Under the pieces are notes generated by a model. The model was not told the origin of the DNA, searched no databases, and saw nothing but the letters and a program-made list of their open reading frames with translations. The position numbers and the translations under genes are program-made. Shown one piece after another: positions 42,977 to 52,224 of a stretch of DNA of 64,000 nt. Within the stretch, counting starts at the first letter, position 1. The number at the start of each line of letters is the position of its first letter. Origin of the DNA: Alphaproteobacteria bacterium (GTDB lineage Bacteria > Pseudomonadota > Alphaproteobacteria > Micavibrionales > UBA2020); contig JAICWS010000001.1 in NCBI GenBank assembly GCA_025934695.1, forward strand, positions 1,331,301-1,395,300, read 5' to 3'.

Positions 42977-43891
42977 ATGCAATTCATGACACCTTCGGCC
43001 GGCTTCCTCGGCCTGCAGAAGAAGGACGCGGCCTCGGCGAAAGACGCCAATATCGTCGTCATCCCCTTCGGCCTCGAGAAATCGGTTTCTTACGGCGGCG
43101 GCACGGCGAAAGGCCCGGCGGCGATGATCAAGGCCTCGCACCAGGTCGAACTGTTCGACGACGAGTTCTGGAGCGAACCGTTCCGCAAATACGGCGTCCT
43201 GACCGCCAAGCCGGTGAAGATCAGCAAATCGGTGCCGCAGGCGCTCGAGCAGCTGGATGCGGAAGTCGAAGCCGTGCTGAAGATGGGCAAATTCCCCTTC
43301 GTCTTTGGCGGCGAACATTCGATCACCGCGGGCTCCATCCGCCCCTTCGCGCGCCGCTATAAGGACCTGCATGTGCTGCATTTCGACGCGCATGCCGACC
43401 TGCGCGACGGCTATGACGGGGAACATTATTCCCATGCGGCGGCCCTGCGCCGCGTGCTCGATCACAAGAGCGTGACCAAGCTATGCAGCTTCGGCATCCG
43501 CAATATTTCGCAAAGCGAAATCCCCTTCCTCGAGAAGAGCAAGGGCCGCGTGAAAATCTATTGGGCGCGCGAAAAGGCGAAATGGGACATCAAGGAAATC
43601 GTCAGCCACTACAAGGGCAAGAACGTCTATGTCACCTTTGATATCGACGGGCTCGACGCCAGCCTGATGCCCGCGACCGGCACGCCCGAGCCGGGCGGGC
43701 TATTCTGGGACGAATGCATGACGATCATCCGCGAAGTCGCAAAAGTTTCGAATTTTGTGGGCGCGGACGTCAACGAACTCGCCCCGCGGCCCGAGCTGCA
43801 TTCCTGCGACTTCCTGGCCGCCAAGCTCGCCTACAAGATCATGAGCTACGCATTCCTGGTCAGCAAGGCGAAGGCGAAAAAGGCCGCCTGA
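42977..43891 (+). CDS. speB: Agmatinase-type ureohydrolase
   Basis: 304 residues of the arginase/agmatinase superfamily, which releases urea from agmatine to give putrescine. The manganese site is complete: GGEHSIT (His), LHFDAHADLRD (Asp-x-His-x-Asp) and TFDIDGLDASLMPATGTPEP (Asp-x-Asp). GLEKSVSYGGGTAKGPAAM near the N terminus matches agmatinases better than arginases. The start was chosen for GGAG seven bases upstream; the frame extends into the repeat. The presence of both a decarboxylase and a ureohydrolase suggests two putrescine routes, or that the enzyme acts on another guanidino compound. Confidence 0.88.
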   Translation: MQFMTPSAGFLGLQKKDAASAKDANIVVIPFGLEKSVSYGGGTAKGPAAMIKASHQVELFDDEFWSEPFRKYGVLTAKPVKISKSVPQALEQLDAEVEAVLKMGKFPFVFGGEHSITAGSIRPFARRYKDLHVLHFDAHADLRDGYDGEHYSHAAALRRVLDHKSVTKLCSFGIRNISQSEIPFLEKSKGRVKIYWAREKAKWDIKEIVSHYKGKNVYVTFDIDGLDASLMPATGTPEPGGLFWDECMTIIREVAKVSNFVGADVNELAPRPELHSCDFLAAKLAYKIMSYAFLVSKAKAKKAA

Positions 43892-43901
43892 AGGCAGCTT
43901 A

Positions 43902-45470
43902 TCAGATCCGGTGATGCCAGAATGACCAGGCCACCGAGATCGACGACGCCCAGAACGCCACGAACAGCGATAACGCCAGCGCCGTTTCCCACCAGCGCGG
44001 CGGGTTGACGGCCGGTTTCTCGAAGACCGTGCGCACCATGAAATATTGCCGATTGAAGGAATTGCTGTTCAGCCGCCGTCCTGCGAGCTCGAAGATATCC
44101 TTCAGCTCGCGCCGGCTGTCGTCCTGCGCCTCCCAGTCCTTGCGCAGGCCGGCGATGCGCCAGAGCGCGCGGGTCGCCATCGCCATCAGGAGCCCGATGA
44201 ACAACAGGTAATAGCTCTGGAACCGGACGATCAGCCAGAACATGCCAAGGCTGCTGATAAACCAGAAAGCGAACAGGCTATAGGGCCAGCGCGACAGGAG
44301 CGCGATTTCCACGAGCTTGCCGCCATCGAGGAACGAGAGAGGCAGCAGGTTGAACAGGTTGAGCACGACCGCGTTGAGGCCGAGCAGCCGGATGAAGCTG
44401 TCGGGCGGGAACTGGTGCATATGGAGGAGTACCAAGATGCCGAAGACGAGCCCCGGCACCGGCCCGGCCAGCAGAACGATCGTTTGCCGCCAGACGGAAA
44501 TGTTCTTGATATCCCCTACCACGACGGCGCCGACGAAGGGAATAAAGAACATGTTCATGTCTTTATAGCCGAACAACCGCATGGCGATCGCATGGCCGAA
44601 CTCATGCACCGTGAGGACGATCAGCACAGCCGCCGCGAAGCGCCAGCCCATCCACCAGCTGAAGGCGCCGAACGACACGGCGAAGGAGAAGATGAGGAGG
44701 ACGATGGCCACGTCAATCCGGTAGTGCAGCCGCTTGCGGACGCCCTCGTAGAGCGCATAGAGCTCGGCGTAATAGGTGCTCCGGTAGGCGTCGGCCAGAA
44801 CCGCGCCCTTATAAGGCCGGCGCAGGTCGCGGCGGCGGCGCATCATCTCCCAGGTCATCTTCAGCGCGGCGCGAAGCGAAAAGAATATCCGGTCCGATTG
44901 CTCGATGAAGGTTTTGTTCGACAGATTCCAGGCGACATAGTCCTCATTCGCTCGCGCGATACGGCGGAAAGCCTCTTCCGTGTCCATCGCGGCAAGATCG
45001 AGGCCGCGCAGCCGGTCCTGGTGCGCCTGCCACTGCTGGGCGAGGTTTTCTTTATAGGGGTCGATCTCCGCCACGCCCGGCATGGGCAGCGACAGGGGCT
45101 GGCGGTTCGATGTCATCAACGCATCGCCATCTTTCGGGAAGCTCCAGAACCAGACCGGATAGCCGGTGAAAGAACTGGCCTGGAAATGGAGATTGGCGAA
45201 GGCGGGTTCCGTGGCATGCTTGAGCAATAGTGCCGGGAAATTCTGGTAGTCGTCGTTGTAGGTATAGGCCGCGACCGGCGTGAAGCCGAGCGCCGCAAGC
45301 TCATCGACCGCCGCCCGCTGCATGGGCGGCAGAACCGACGGCAAATCGCTGCGTGTGATTTTGACCGGACGCACTTCCCACCGCAGCAGCCGGAGCAAGG
45401 TGACGGCGAACGGAAAGACATAGCTCAGCAGGAATATGGCGAAGAGCGCCCAAGGAACCGGGTACTGCAC
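43902..45470 (-). CDS. Site-2 protease family membrane metalloprotease (M50)
   Basis: 522 residues from a GTG with a G-rich site upstream. The zinc motif is TVHEFGHAIAMRLFGY, and the distal aspartate lies in NLFNLLPLSFLDGGKLVEIA, as in S2P proteases. About six membrane segments are seen, the first at residues 5-25, then a 200-residue soluble N-terminal domain before the protease core. S2P enzymes cut membrane-bound regulators. The long N-terminal domain is unlike RseP (no PDZ domain seen), so the substrate is unknown. It converges with speB, ten bases away. Confidence 0.85.
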   Translation of the reverse strand: MQYPVPWALFAIFLLSYVFPFAVTLLRLLRWEVRPVKITRSDLPSVLPPMQRAAVDELAALGFTPVAAYTYNDDYQNFPALLLKHATEPAFANLHFQASSFTGYPVWFWSFPKDGDALMTSNRQPLSLPMPGVAEIDPYKENLAQQWQAHQDRLRGLDLAAMDTEEAFRRIARANEDYVAWNLSNKTFIEQSDRIFFSLRAALKMTWEMMRRRRDLRRPYKGAVLADAYRSTYYAELYALYEGVRKRLHYRIDVAIVLLIFSFAVSFGAFSWWMGWRFAAAVLIVLTVHEFGHAIAMRLFGYKDMNMFFIPFVGAVVVGDIKNISVWRQTIVLLAGPVPGLVFGILVLLHMHQFPPDSFIRLLGLNAVVLNLFNLLPLSFLDGGKLVEIALLSRWPYSLFAFWFISSLGMFWLIVRFQSYYLLFIGLLMAMATRALWRIAGLRKDWEAQDDSRRELKDIFELAGRRLNSNSFNRQYFMVRTVFEKPAVNPPRWWETALALSLFVAFWASSISVAWSFWHHRI

Positions 45471-45535
45471 AAGACACCCCCCAACGGTTTATTATAACAG
45501 ATATGGGTTAACGGAAAGCCGTTGACGATAGGGGG

Positions 45536-46453
45536 TCAAAGGGTTGGCGACCTTTGTTTTTTCAGGGTTAGCACCGTTGACTTGCCAATAGTTACTCCGG
45601 TGTGACAAGCAGCGTCGATCTGGGTGTCGCGTTCCTCCAACGCCGCCTTTTTCAGTTCCGCTTCGCGTTCGGCTGCTGCCGCGGCGCGGCGCGCCATGTA
45701 ATCCTGGGACTCGTCTCTCAGGAACCTGTAGACCGGGGTCTCCCCGCTGTGGCATTGCGCAGGCAACCGGCCGTAGTTGTCCCGGTGCGTCGGATCCGCG
45801 CCATGTTCCAGCAGCATCTTGGCAGCCTCAACATGGGCAACATAGTGCAGGGCCTGCATGCCGTTGTCGTTTTCTGCGTTCGGGTCGCATCCTGTCGACA
45901 GCACGACGCGTAGCGTATCGGTGGCGGGCTTTTCAGGGCAGTTTTGGCTGCCGTGGCAGGCTTCCATCAAGGGAGTCATGCCGTTTCTATTCATTTTCGT
46001 GGCCGGGCTGGCGCCATGGTCGAGAAGGAATTGCGCCGCCTCGGGGCGGCATTCCCAGCAGGCCACCATATAGGGCGTACGGTCGTGCATATTAGGCTGT
46101 TCGAGGTCATAGCCCTTGTCGATCAGGAATTTCGCCATCTTCTGGCGGCTTTCCCTTTCCTCTTCGCCGCCACGCAGTAACACGTTTTCCATCAGGGTCT
46201 TCCGGCCCACGCCCAGCGTGTTCAGCTGGGTCCCATGTTCCACGAGTTTTTTGACGCCGATGAATTTGCCTTTATACGCCGCGCGATGAATGTACAGCTC
46301 CTGGTTCGGGCCGCAGATATGCTTCCACTCCACGGCGCGCGGATGCTGTTTGAGAAAAGCGTCGAGGCCTTTCTCGTCTTCCATCATAATCAGTCTTTCC
46401 AGCTTGTTCCTGAAAATGGAAAGTCTGCCCGTATTGAATTGTATCTTGAGCAT
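45536..46453 (-). CDS. Ankyrin-repeat protein
   Basis: 305 residues from an ATG with AAGG seven bases upstream. Ankyrin repeats cover about residues 50-245: YIHRAAYKGKFIGVKKLVEH, DRTPYMVACWECRPEAAQFL, GMTPLMEACHGSQNCPEKPA and ALHYVAHVEAAKMLLEHGAD. The C-terminal 60 residues are a charged helix (MARRAAAAAEREAELKKAAL). The codon and base composition is less GC-rich than its neighbours. No signal peptide. It is transcribed away from the Hsp70-like gene. Confidence 0.85.
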   Translation of the reverse strand: MLKIQFNTGRLSIFRNKLERLIMMEDEKGLDAFLKQHPRAVEWKHICGPNQELYIHRAAYKGKFIGVKKLVEHGTQLNTLGVGRKTLMENVLLRGGEEERESRQKMAKFLIDKGYDLEQPNMHDRTPYMVACWECRPEAAQFLLDHGASPATKMNRNGMTPLMEACHGSQNCPEKPATDTLRVVLSTGCDPNAENDNGMQALHYVAHVEAAKMLLEHGADPTHRDNYGRLPAQCHSGETPVYRFLRDESQDYMARRAAAAAEREAELKKAALEERDTQIDAACHTGVTIGKSTVLTLKKQRSPTL

Positions 46454-46633
46454 CTCGATACCTTAAAATATTTTTCATAATACAAGAAAAAGGCGGCGGA
46501 TTCAACCAGAAAAAGACTGGCAATATCAAAGTTATGGCTGGTAACTGCACAGGATTGCCCCTTCATTCCACTGGCCCCGGTTTTCTTTCTTCGCCAAAGC
46601 GTCTACAAGGGTTTCCTTTTGGGGAGAAATCAT

Positions 46634-47899
46634 ATGCGGGTTTGCGGCATCGATTTCGGCACGTCCAATTCGGCCATCGCCTGTGGCGGCACAGACGGGG
46701 TGCGCCTGCTGCCCGTGGAAGGCGAGGCGGATACGCTGCCGAGCGCCCTCTTCTTCCCGGTCACCGCGCCGAAGCCCGTTTTTGGCCGCGCCGCGCAGAA
46801 GCTGTTTTTCGAAGGCGAGGAAGGCCGCTTCATGCGCAGCCTCAAGCGCATCCTCGGCACCGCGCTGATGAAGCAGGGTACCGTTGTCAACGGCAAGCTC
46901 CGCGCTTTCGACGAGATCATCGGCTATTTCATCTCCCACATTAAAACCTCGGCTGAAAAGCGCCTTGGCGAAGAACTGACTGAAGTCGTCATGGGGCGCC
47001 CCGTGCATTTCATCGATGGCGATAACGAAGCCGACGGTCGCGCGCAGGCGCAGCTCGAAGCCATCGCCCGCAACGCGGGCTTCACCGAAATTTCTTTCCA
47101 GTACGAACCCGTCGCCGCAGCCTTCGCGCATGAGACGAAAGTCTCTGGCGAACGGCGCGCGCTCGTGGCGGATATCGGCGGCGGCACCTCGGATTTCACG
47201 GTGATCAAGGTATCTTCGTCCTATGTCAACCGCGCGGACCGCCTTCAGGACATTCTTGGCAATTCCGGCGTACGCATCGGCGGCAATGACTTCGACAAGT
47301 CCTTAAGCCTCGGCAGCTTCATGCCCGAACTGGGCTACCGCACGACCTACGGGCCGAAGAAGCTCGACGTGCCGCTGAACCCGTTTCACGACATGTCGGA
47401 ATGGTCGAAGGTGAACTTCCTCTACACGCCGCGCATGCGCCACGAGATGAAAGCGATCCTGAAAGAATCGCATGCGCCCAAAAAATTCGGTCGGTTCGTG
47501 CAGGTGCTGGAAAAGGAAAGCGGACATCGGCTGCTGGCCGCGGTCGAGGCGGCGAAGATCGAGCTCACCGCGCGCGAAAAAGTCGCGGCCGATATCGGCT
47601 TCCTGGAGGCAGGGCTCACCGTCGAAACATCCCGCGACGCTTTCGACGCTTTCATCGGCCCGCATGTACAAAAAGTATCGCAGTCCATCACCGAATGCCT
47701 GGCCCAGGCGGACGTAGCGGATGAGAGCATCGAGATCATCATCCTGACCGGCGGCCCCACCGAGACGCCCCTTCTGAGGGACATGATCACCGCCCGCTTC
47801 CCCAAGGCATCGGTGTCGGAAGAGAACAAACTGTCCTCCGTGGCGCTCGGCCTCGGCTATGATTCCTTAAGGCGTTACAGGAGCTTAAGGGCCGCTTAA
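46634..47899 (+). CDS. YegD-like Hsp70 family protein
   Basis: 421 residues, essentially an Hsp70 ATPase domain without the substrate-binding domain of DnaK. Phosphate 1 motif: CGIDFGTSNSAIACGG; phosphate 2: ALVADIGGGTSDFTVIKVSS; adenosine motif: IIILTGGPTETPLLRDMI. The insertion KFGRFVQVLEKESGHRLLAA is typical of the YegD branch. ATG 46634 follows GGGGAG at seven bases. Role in protein folding or as an ATP-dependent regulator is unknown. Confidence 0.88.
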   Translation: MRVCGIDFGTSNSAIACGGTDGVRLLPVEGEADTLPSALFFPVTAPKPVFGRAAQKLFFEGEEGRFMRSLKRILGTALMKQGTVVNGKLRAFDEIIGYFISHIKTSAEKRLGEELTEVVMGRPVHFIDGDNEADGRAQAQLEAIARNAGFTEISFQYEPVAAAFAHETKVSGERRALVADIGGGTSDFTVIKVSSSYVNRADRLQDILGNSGVRIGGNDFDKSLSLGSFMPELGYRTTYGPKKLDVPLNPFHDMSEWSKVNFLYTPRMRHEMKAILKESHAPKKFGRFVQVLEKESGHRLLAAVEAAKIELTAREKVAADIGFLEAGLTVETSRDAFDAFIGPHVQKVSQSITECLAQADVADESIEIIILTGGPTETPLLRDMITARFPKASVSEENKLSSVALGLGYDSLRRYRSLRAA

Positions 47900-47944
47900 A
47901 GTTGCAGCTTGACCGGGCGGTATTTTCTGGTAAATAGTCCGGCT

Positions 47945-48796
47945 ATGCAGAACAGGTTTCTTCGCAAGGCTTCTTCGCTGCTGACGACGAGCGCTCTCGC
48001 GCTCGGCTTCATGGGCGTGTCGGCGCGGGCGGCGCGCGCGCAAACATCCGCGAAAGATTCGGCTCAGAACGTGACGCAAACCGCCGTCGACAATCCGCTG
48101 GCCGGCCATACCTATTGGTCGCATCCGGATTACGACGGCGTCCTCGATGTGTGGAACTGCCCTCAGCGCGGCATCTGCGCCGTGGTCCATTCAATCAACG
48201 CGAACGATCCGAAAGTGCGCAAAGCAGCGGCGAAGCTGGTCAAAAAGAATGTAGCTGACGTGACCGACGCCGACGTGATGAAGGAATTCTGCGGCTATGA
48301 GGCGCAGTTTTCCGATATGAAGCAGCTCGAACCCGGCCACTGGCAGGGCAAGATCTGGATCGCCTCGCACAATTCCTTCTTCGGCGTCGACCTGAGGCCG
48401 TCGGATGATGCCCACACGCTTTACCTGCGCGGATACTTGCTCGGCATCATGCATTACCTGTTCCTGGGCGATCCGTTTCATGTGCTTGGAAAAACCAACG
48501 CATTGACGCGCGTGGCCCGAACCGCCGCCCGCCTGCCCCGGGCCGCCCCGGACCACGCTGAAAACCTCTCCCTGAATTTTCCGAACAAATACAGGCTTAT
48601 GACGGAAGTCATTTGTCGCCCCACCGCCACTCTGATATATTGCACACATTATGAAAACCGTTGTCCGCAAACACTATTCCGGCCTGTCCCTGCCACTGCT
48701 CGCGCTCAGCTTCGGCGCGGCGTCGGGACTTTTGGGCGGCAAGGCGCGGGCGCAGGAAACGCCGCCATCCCCGCCGGTGACGGTGCCGGGACATAG
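47945..48796 (+). CDS. DUF2147 secreted protein, with unusual C-terminal overlap
   Basis: 283 residues. Sec signal (RKASSLLTTSALALGFMGVS, ARAARAQ), then the DUF2147 domain: GHTYWSHPDYDGVLDVWNC, ICAVVHSINANDPKVRKAAA, HWQGKIWIASHNSFFGVDL and LYLRGYLLGI. A canonical DUF2147 protein would end near residue 190. The frame instead continues through the start of the next gene and overlaps it by 146 bases with a basic, unlikely tail, so the natural stop was probably lost by a frameshift between 48490 and 48570. Two cysteine pairs in the mature part are extra compared with its paralog. Confidence 0.7.
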   Translation: MQNRFLRKASSLLTTSALALGFMGVSARAARAQTSAKDSAQNVTQTAVDNPLAGHTYWSHPDYDGVLDVWNCPQRGICAVVHSINANDPKVRKAAAKLVKKNVADVTDADVMKEFCGYEAQFSDMKQLEPGHWQGKIWIASHNSFFGVDLRPSDDAHTLYLRGYLLGIMHYLFLGDPFHVLGKTNALTRVARTAARLPRAAPDHAENLSLNFPNKYRLMTEVICRPTATLIYCTHYENRCPQTLFRPVPATARAQLRRGVGTFGRQGAGAGNAAIPAGDGAGT

Positions 48797-49184
48797 GTTT
48801 TGGAAGCATCCAGACTATGACGCGGTAATTGAAGTCTGGACCGACCCGGTCAAGGGCCTGCGTGGCAGAATTGCTTCGCTCAATCCGGCGGACGAAAAAA
48901 TCCGCAAGGTTGTCGGCAAGATCCTGAAGAAGGACGTGGGACAGGTCAGCGCGAAGGACGTGCTGTCCTTCGTCGGCCTGGAAGGCGACCTGCATCTGCA
49001 TCCCGAGGGCGCGAACAAGTGGATCGGCTCTATCTACTGGCCGTTCAAAAATGCTTCTTACGGCGTCGCCGTCGAGGAAGCGGCGGACAAACTGCATGTG
49101 CGCGGCTTTCTTTTAACGCTGCCTTTCATTGGAAAAAGCGCCGACCTGAAACCTGCGGCAGCTCCTGCGCCGAAGACTCCATAA
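48651..49184 (+). CDS. DUF2147 secreted protein, second copy
   Basis: 177 residues. Signal peptide SLPLLALSFGAASGLLGGKA with cleavage near RAQ, then GHRFWKHPDYDAVIEVWTDP, LRGRIASLNPADEKIRKVVG, NKWIGSIYWPFKNASYGVAV and KLHVRGFLLTLPFIG, in the same order as in the gene before. Likely periplasmic; function of DUF2147 unknown. The ATG lies within the 3' end of the preceding frame, which supports the idea that the preceding frame is artificially long. Confidence 0.8.
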   Translation: MKTVVRKHYSGLSLPLLALSFGAASGLLGGKARAQETPPSPPVTVPGHRFWKHPDYDAVIEVWTDPVKGLRGRIASLNPADEKIRKVVGKILKKDVGQVSAKDVLSFVGLEGDLHLHPEGANKWIGSIYWPFKNASYGVAVEEAADKLHVRGFLLTLPFIGKSADLKPAAAPAPKTP

Positions 49185-49251
49185 TCTTCCCTTGTTTCGT
49201 TGTTAATGCGAAACCGAGGCCCTTGGTCTATAATCGTCAGTCGAGGGCTTC

Positions 49252-50025
49252 ATGAACGCGGACGTCAAAAGAAAACTGGCTTGGGTTACCGGCGCGTCGA
49301 CAGGCATCGGCGCGTCGACAGCCCTGGCGCTGGCGCGCGACGGCTGGGACGTGGTGCTGACCGCGCGCAGCAAGGACAAGCTGGAGCAGATGGAAAAACT
49401 CTCCAGCGAGTTCAAGGGCCGCCTGATCGCCCTGCCCGGCGACGTGACGCACAAGGACGGCATGAAGGCCGCCGTCGATACCATCGAAAAGACTTACGGG
49501 CCCATCGACCTCGCGATCCTGAATGCCGGCGCCTACATTCCGGAGGATATGAACAGGTTCAAGAGCGAGGATTTCATCTCACAGATACAGCTCAATCTTT
49601 TCGGCACCGTCTTCTGCATCGAGGCGCTGCTGCCCTATTTTATCAACCGCCACGCGGGACATATCGCGCTCGTCGCGAGCGTCGCCGGCTATCGCGGCCT
49701 GCCGCGCTCGATCGGCTATGGCGCGTCGAAGGCGGCGCTGATCCACCTCGCCGAAGCGCTGGCCATCATGGGCCATAAATACGGCATCAAAGTGCAGGTC
49801 ATCAACCCTGGCTTCGTCAAGACGCCGCTCACCGACAAGAACGATTTTCCGATGCCGTTCCTGATCGATTCAGGCGAGGCGGCGCGGCGCATCGTCGATG
49901 GGCTGAAGTCGAACAAGTTCGAAATTACCTTCCCCACGCGCTTCGCGTATCTTTTAAAGTTCATCGGCCTGTTGCCCGACCGCATGTATTTCGCGATCGT
50001 GCGCCGGGCAATGCGCAAGGATTAA
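49252..50025 (+). CDS. Short-chain dehydrogenase/reductase
   Basis: 257 residues, classical SDR. The cofactor loop is VTGASTGIGASTALALARDG, then the NAG motif in AILNAGAYIP, the catalytic Ser in HIALVASVAGYRG and Tyr/Lys in SIGYGASKAALIHLAEAL. The C-terminal part FPTRFAYLLKFIGLLPDRMY is common in SDRs found with cyclopropane synthase clusters. Six bases separate it from the NTF2-like gene, and the pair converges on the Cfa set. Confidence 0.92.
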   Translation: MNADVKRKLAWVTGASTGIGASTALALARDGWDVVLTARSKDKLEQMEKLSSEFKGRLIALPGDVTHKDGMKAAVDTIEKTYGPIDLAILNAGAYIPEDMNRFKSEDFISQIQLNLFGTVFCIEALLPYFINRHAGHIALVASVAGYRGLPRSIGYGASKAALIHLAEALAIMGHKYGIKVQVINPGFVKTPLTDKNDFPMPFLIDSGEAARRIVDGLKSNKFEITFPTRFAYLLKFIGLLPDRMYFAIVRRAMRKD

Positions 50026-50031
50026 TCCGCC

Positions 50032-50481
50032 ATGCCGTCGTTGCCGCAACAGGAAGGCCTGATCCGCTACGTGAAGTTTTTCGAAGCGCTGACGCCAGCT
50101 TCCCTGAAGGACATCGATGCATATTACGCGCCTGACGCGCGCTTCAAAGATCCGTTCAACAACGTGCGCGGCACGGAAAAAATTGCGGCCGTCTTCGACG
50201 ACATGTTCAAAATGGTTGGCCAGCCGGAATCAAAAGTCACCGATACGGCCTGGAGCGCCGCGAGCCCGGACACGGCCTATATCCGCTGGACGTTTGACTA
50301 TAAGGTGCGCGGCAAAGGCGCGCCGATGTCGGTCGACGGGATGACCCGCGTCGTGTTCGCTCCGGACGGACGCGTGGCCGAGCACATCGACTACTGGGAC
50401 GCCGCGCAAGGCATGTACGAGCACCTTCCGCTGATCGGCGGCGTGCTCAGGTGGATCCGCGGGCGAATCCAGATCCATTGA
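50032..50481 (+). CDS. NTF2/SnoaL-like protein
   Basis: 149 residues, cone-shaped NTF2-like fold: YVKFFEALTPASLKDIDAYY, APDARFKDPFNNVRGTEKIA, AYIRWTFDYKVRGKGA and GRVAEHIDYWDAAQGMYEHL. Genes of this type next to an SDR and Cfa are known in stress-induced lipid clusters; no reaction is assigned. Cotranscribed with the SDR. Confidence 0.85.
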   Translation: MPSLPQQEGLIRYVKFFEALTPASLKDIDAYYAPDARFKDPFNNVRGTEKIAAVFDDMFKMVGQPESKVTDTAWSAASPDTAYIRWTFDYKVRGKGAPMSVDGMTRVVFAPDGRVAEHIDYWDAAQGMYEHLPLIGGVLRWIRGRIQIH

Positions 50482-50973
50482 CTAGGCCTCTTTCGCAGCC
50501 CCGCAGCATTTCTTGTATTTCTTTTGCGACCCGCACGGGCATGGATCGTTGCGGCCGACCTTGCTGCCATCGCGCACCTGCGTGCCCTGTTTCGGATTGA
50601 TCTCGCCCGCCGTATAAATCCAGGCGCCGTCGACGCGCCGGAAGTCCGAAAGTTCATGCAGGGAATGCGCCTGGCCGTTGATGGTATAAGACGCCATGAA
50701 CTCCACCTGGCCCGCGTCGTCGCCGGCACCGCCCCCAACCGTGCGCAATATCTTCAGCCCCCGCCACTCCGGCATGGTGGCAACGCCGGGCGGTTCGTAG
50801 TCGGCGCGCAGTTCGGGCGCGCAGGTTTTCTGCAGGTAATCAAAATTGCCCATCGCATAGGCCGTATATCTCGAGCGCATCAGCGCCTCGGCGGTGGGTG
50901 CCGGTTTCCCCGCGTGCAGCGCGCCGCAGCACTCGTCGTAATCAAGACCGGAGCCGCAGGGACAAACCGGCAT
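50482..50973 (-). CDS. YchJ-family SEC-C motif protein
   Basis: 163 residues from the ATG opening [21 protein letters not shown] zinc motifs stand at both ends ([13 protein letters not shown] and [13 protein letters not shown]), around a central NTF2-like YchJ domain with [20 protein letters not shown] and [15 protein letters not shown]. The start is two bases beyond the Cfa stop, indicating coupling. Function unknown; zinc binding is predicted from the cysteines. Confidence 0.9.
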   Translation of the reverse strand: MPVCPCGSGLDYDECCGALHAGKPAPTAEALMRSRYTAYAMGNFDYLQKTCAPELRADYEPPGVATMPEWRGLKILRTVGGGAGDDAGQVEFMASYTINGQAHSLHELSDFRRVDGAWIYTAGEINPKQGTQVRDGSKVGRNDPCPCGSQKKYKKCCGAAKEA

Positions 50974-50975
50974 CG

Positions 50976-52208
50976 TCAATATCGGGTCATGACGGCGTGG
51001 ACGACGTCGATGGTGCCCGCCGCGAAACCCGCCTCGCAATAGGACAGGTACAATTCCCACACGCGCTTGAAGCGGTCATCGAACTTGAGCTGCTTCACCT
51101 GCGGCCAGGCGGCCTGGAAACGCTCCTGCCACAGGCGCAGCGTGCGCGCGTAATCATGCCCGAAGCCTTCCATGCTCTCGAGATGCATGCCGGCGTTTTC
51201 GGTCTGCTTCGCCAGGATGCTCTTGGTCAGCAGCATGCCGCCCGGGAAGATGTATTTCTGGATGAAATCGGCGGTCTTGCGATAGTCGTCGAACCAGCCT
51301 TCGTCGATGGTGATGGCCTGCAATCCTGCCTTGCCGCCCGGCTTCAGCCGGTCGTGCAGCATCTTGAAATACTGCGGCCAATAGGTTTCGCCGACCGCCT
51401 CCACCATTTCGATGGAGACGATGCGGTCGTACTGGCCGTCCGCGTCGCGGTAATCCTTCATCTGGACCTCGACCCGCTCGGCCAAACCGGCGTTTTTGAT
51501 CCGGTGCTGCGTATACTGGAACTGCCGCTGGGAAATGGTGATGGCCGTCACCTTGGCCCCGATATTCTTCGCCGCATATTCCGCGAAGCCACCCCAGCCG
51601 CAGCCAACCTCGAGCACATGGTGGCCCGGCTGGATGCCCAGGCGCTGGGCCAGCACCCGGTATTTGTTGAGCTGCGCCGCCTCGAGCGTTTTCGCCTCTT
51701 CCGAAAAAACTGCGGCCGAATAGGCCATGCCGGGATCGAGCCAGAGCGCGTAAAATTCGTTGCCGATGTCGTAATGGCGGCTGATGTTCTTGCGCGATCC
51801 TTTGCGTGAGTTGCCGTGGAGCAAGTGCGGGATTTTCATCAGGTAGCGCGCCCACCGCTGCCCGAGAAGGATCTCCTGCATGTAATGCTCGTTGCGCAGG
51901 AACACTTCCATCCAGCGCGCCGGGTCGGGGCTCGACCAGTCGCCGTCGAGATAGCTTTCGCAAAAGCCCAACTGCCCGCCGGTAATCGAGCACCGCGCGA
52001 AACGGTCGCGATGCACGAGCAGCGTGGCCTCGGGCCCCGCTTCCTTGCCCCGGAACGTCAGGCGCTCGCCGTTCGGCAGCACGACGTTGGCCGTGCCATA
52101 TTGCCAGTGCGAGGCGAGCATGAGAAGGAAACGAAAGGCGGCGGACGGCTTGTAAGAAATGCCGCGAAGCACATCCTGCGTTTCGGAGACGAGTTCCGCG
52201 TCGTCCAT
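50976..52208 (-). CDS. cfa: Cyclopropane-fatty-acyl-phospholipid synthase
   Basis: 410 residues. Methylates double bonds of phospholipid acyl chains using SAM. The SAM-binding motif is [20 protein letters not shown], preceded by the family's [20 protein letters not shown] with YSAAVF, and followed by [20 protein letters not shown] and [20 protein letters not shown]. The N-terminal sterol-carrier-like extension of some homologs is present (about 100 residues). In an operon with DUF1365 and the FAD oxidoreductase, which in Rhodobacter-like bacteria belong to a singlet-oxygen stress set. Confidence 0.95.
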   Translation of the reverse strand: MDDAELVSETQDVLRGISYKPSAAFRFLLMLASHWQYGTANVVLPNGERLTFRGKEAGPEATLLVHRDRFARCSITGGQLGFCESYLDGDWSSPDPARWMEVFLRNEHYMQEILLGQRWARYLMKIPHLLHGNSRKGSRKNISRHYDIGNEFYALWLDPGMAYSAAVFSEEAKTLEAAQLNKYRVLAQRLGIQPGHHVLEVGCGWGGFAEYAAKNIGAKVTAITISQRQFQYTQHRIKNAGLAERVEVQMKDYRDADGQYDRIVSIEMVEAVGETYWPQYFKMLHDRLKPGGKAGLQAITIDEGWFDDYRKTADFIQKYIFPGGMLLTKSILAKQTENAGMHLESMEGFGHDYARTLRLWQERFQAAWPQVKQLKFDDRFKRVWELYLSYCEAGFAAGTIDVVHAVMTRY

Positions 52209-52224
52209 AAGTCTTTCCCTGTGC

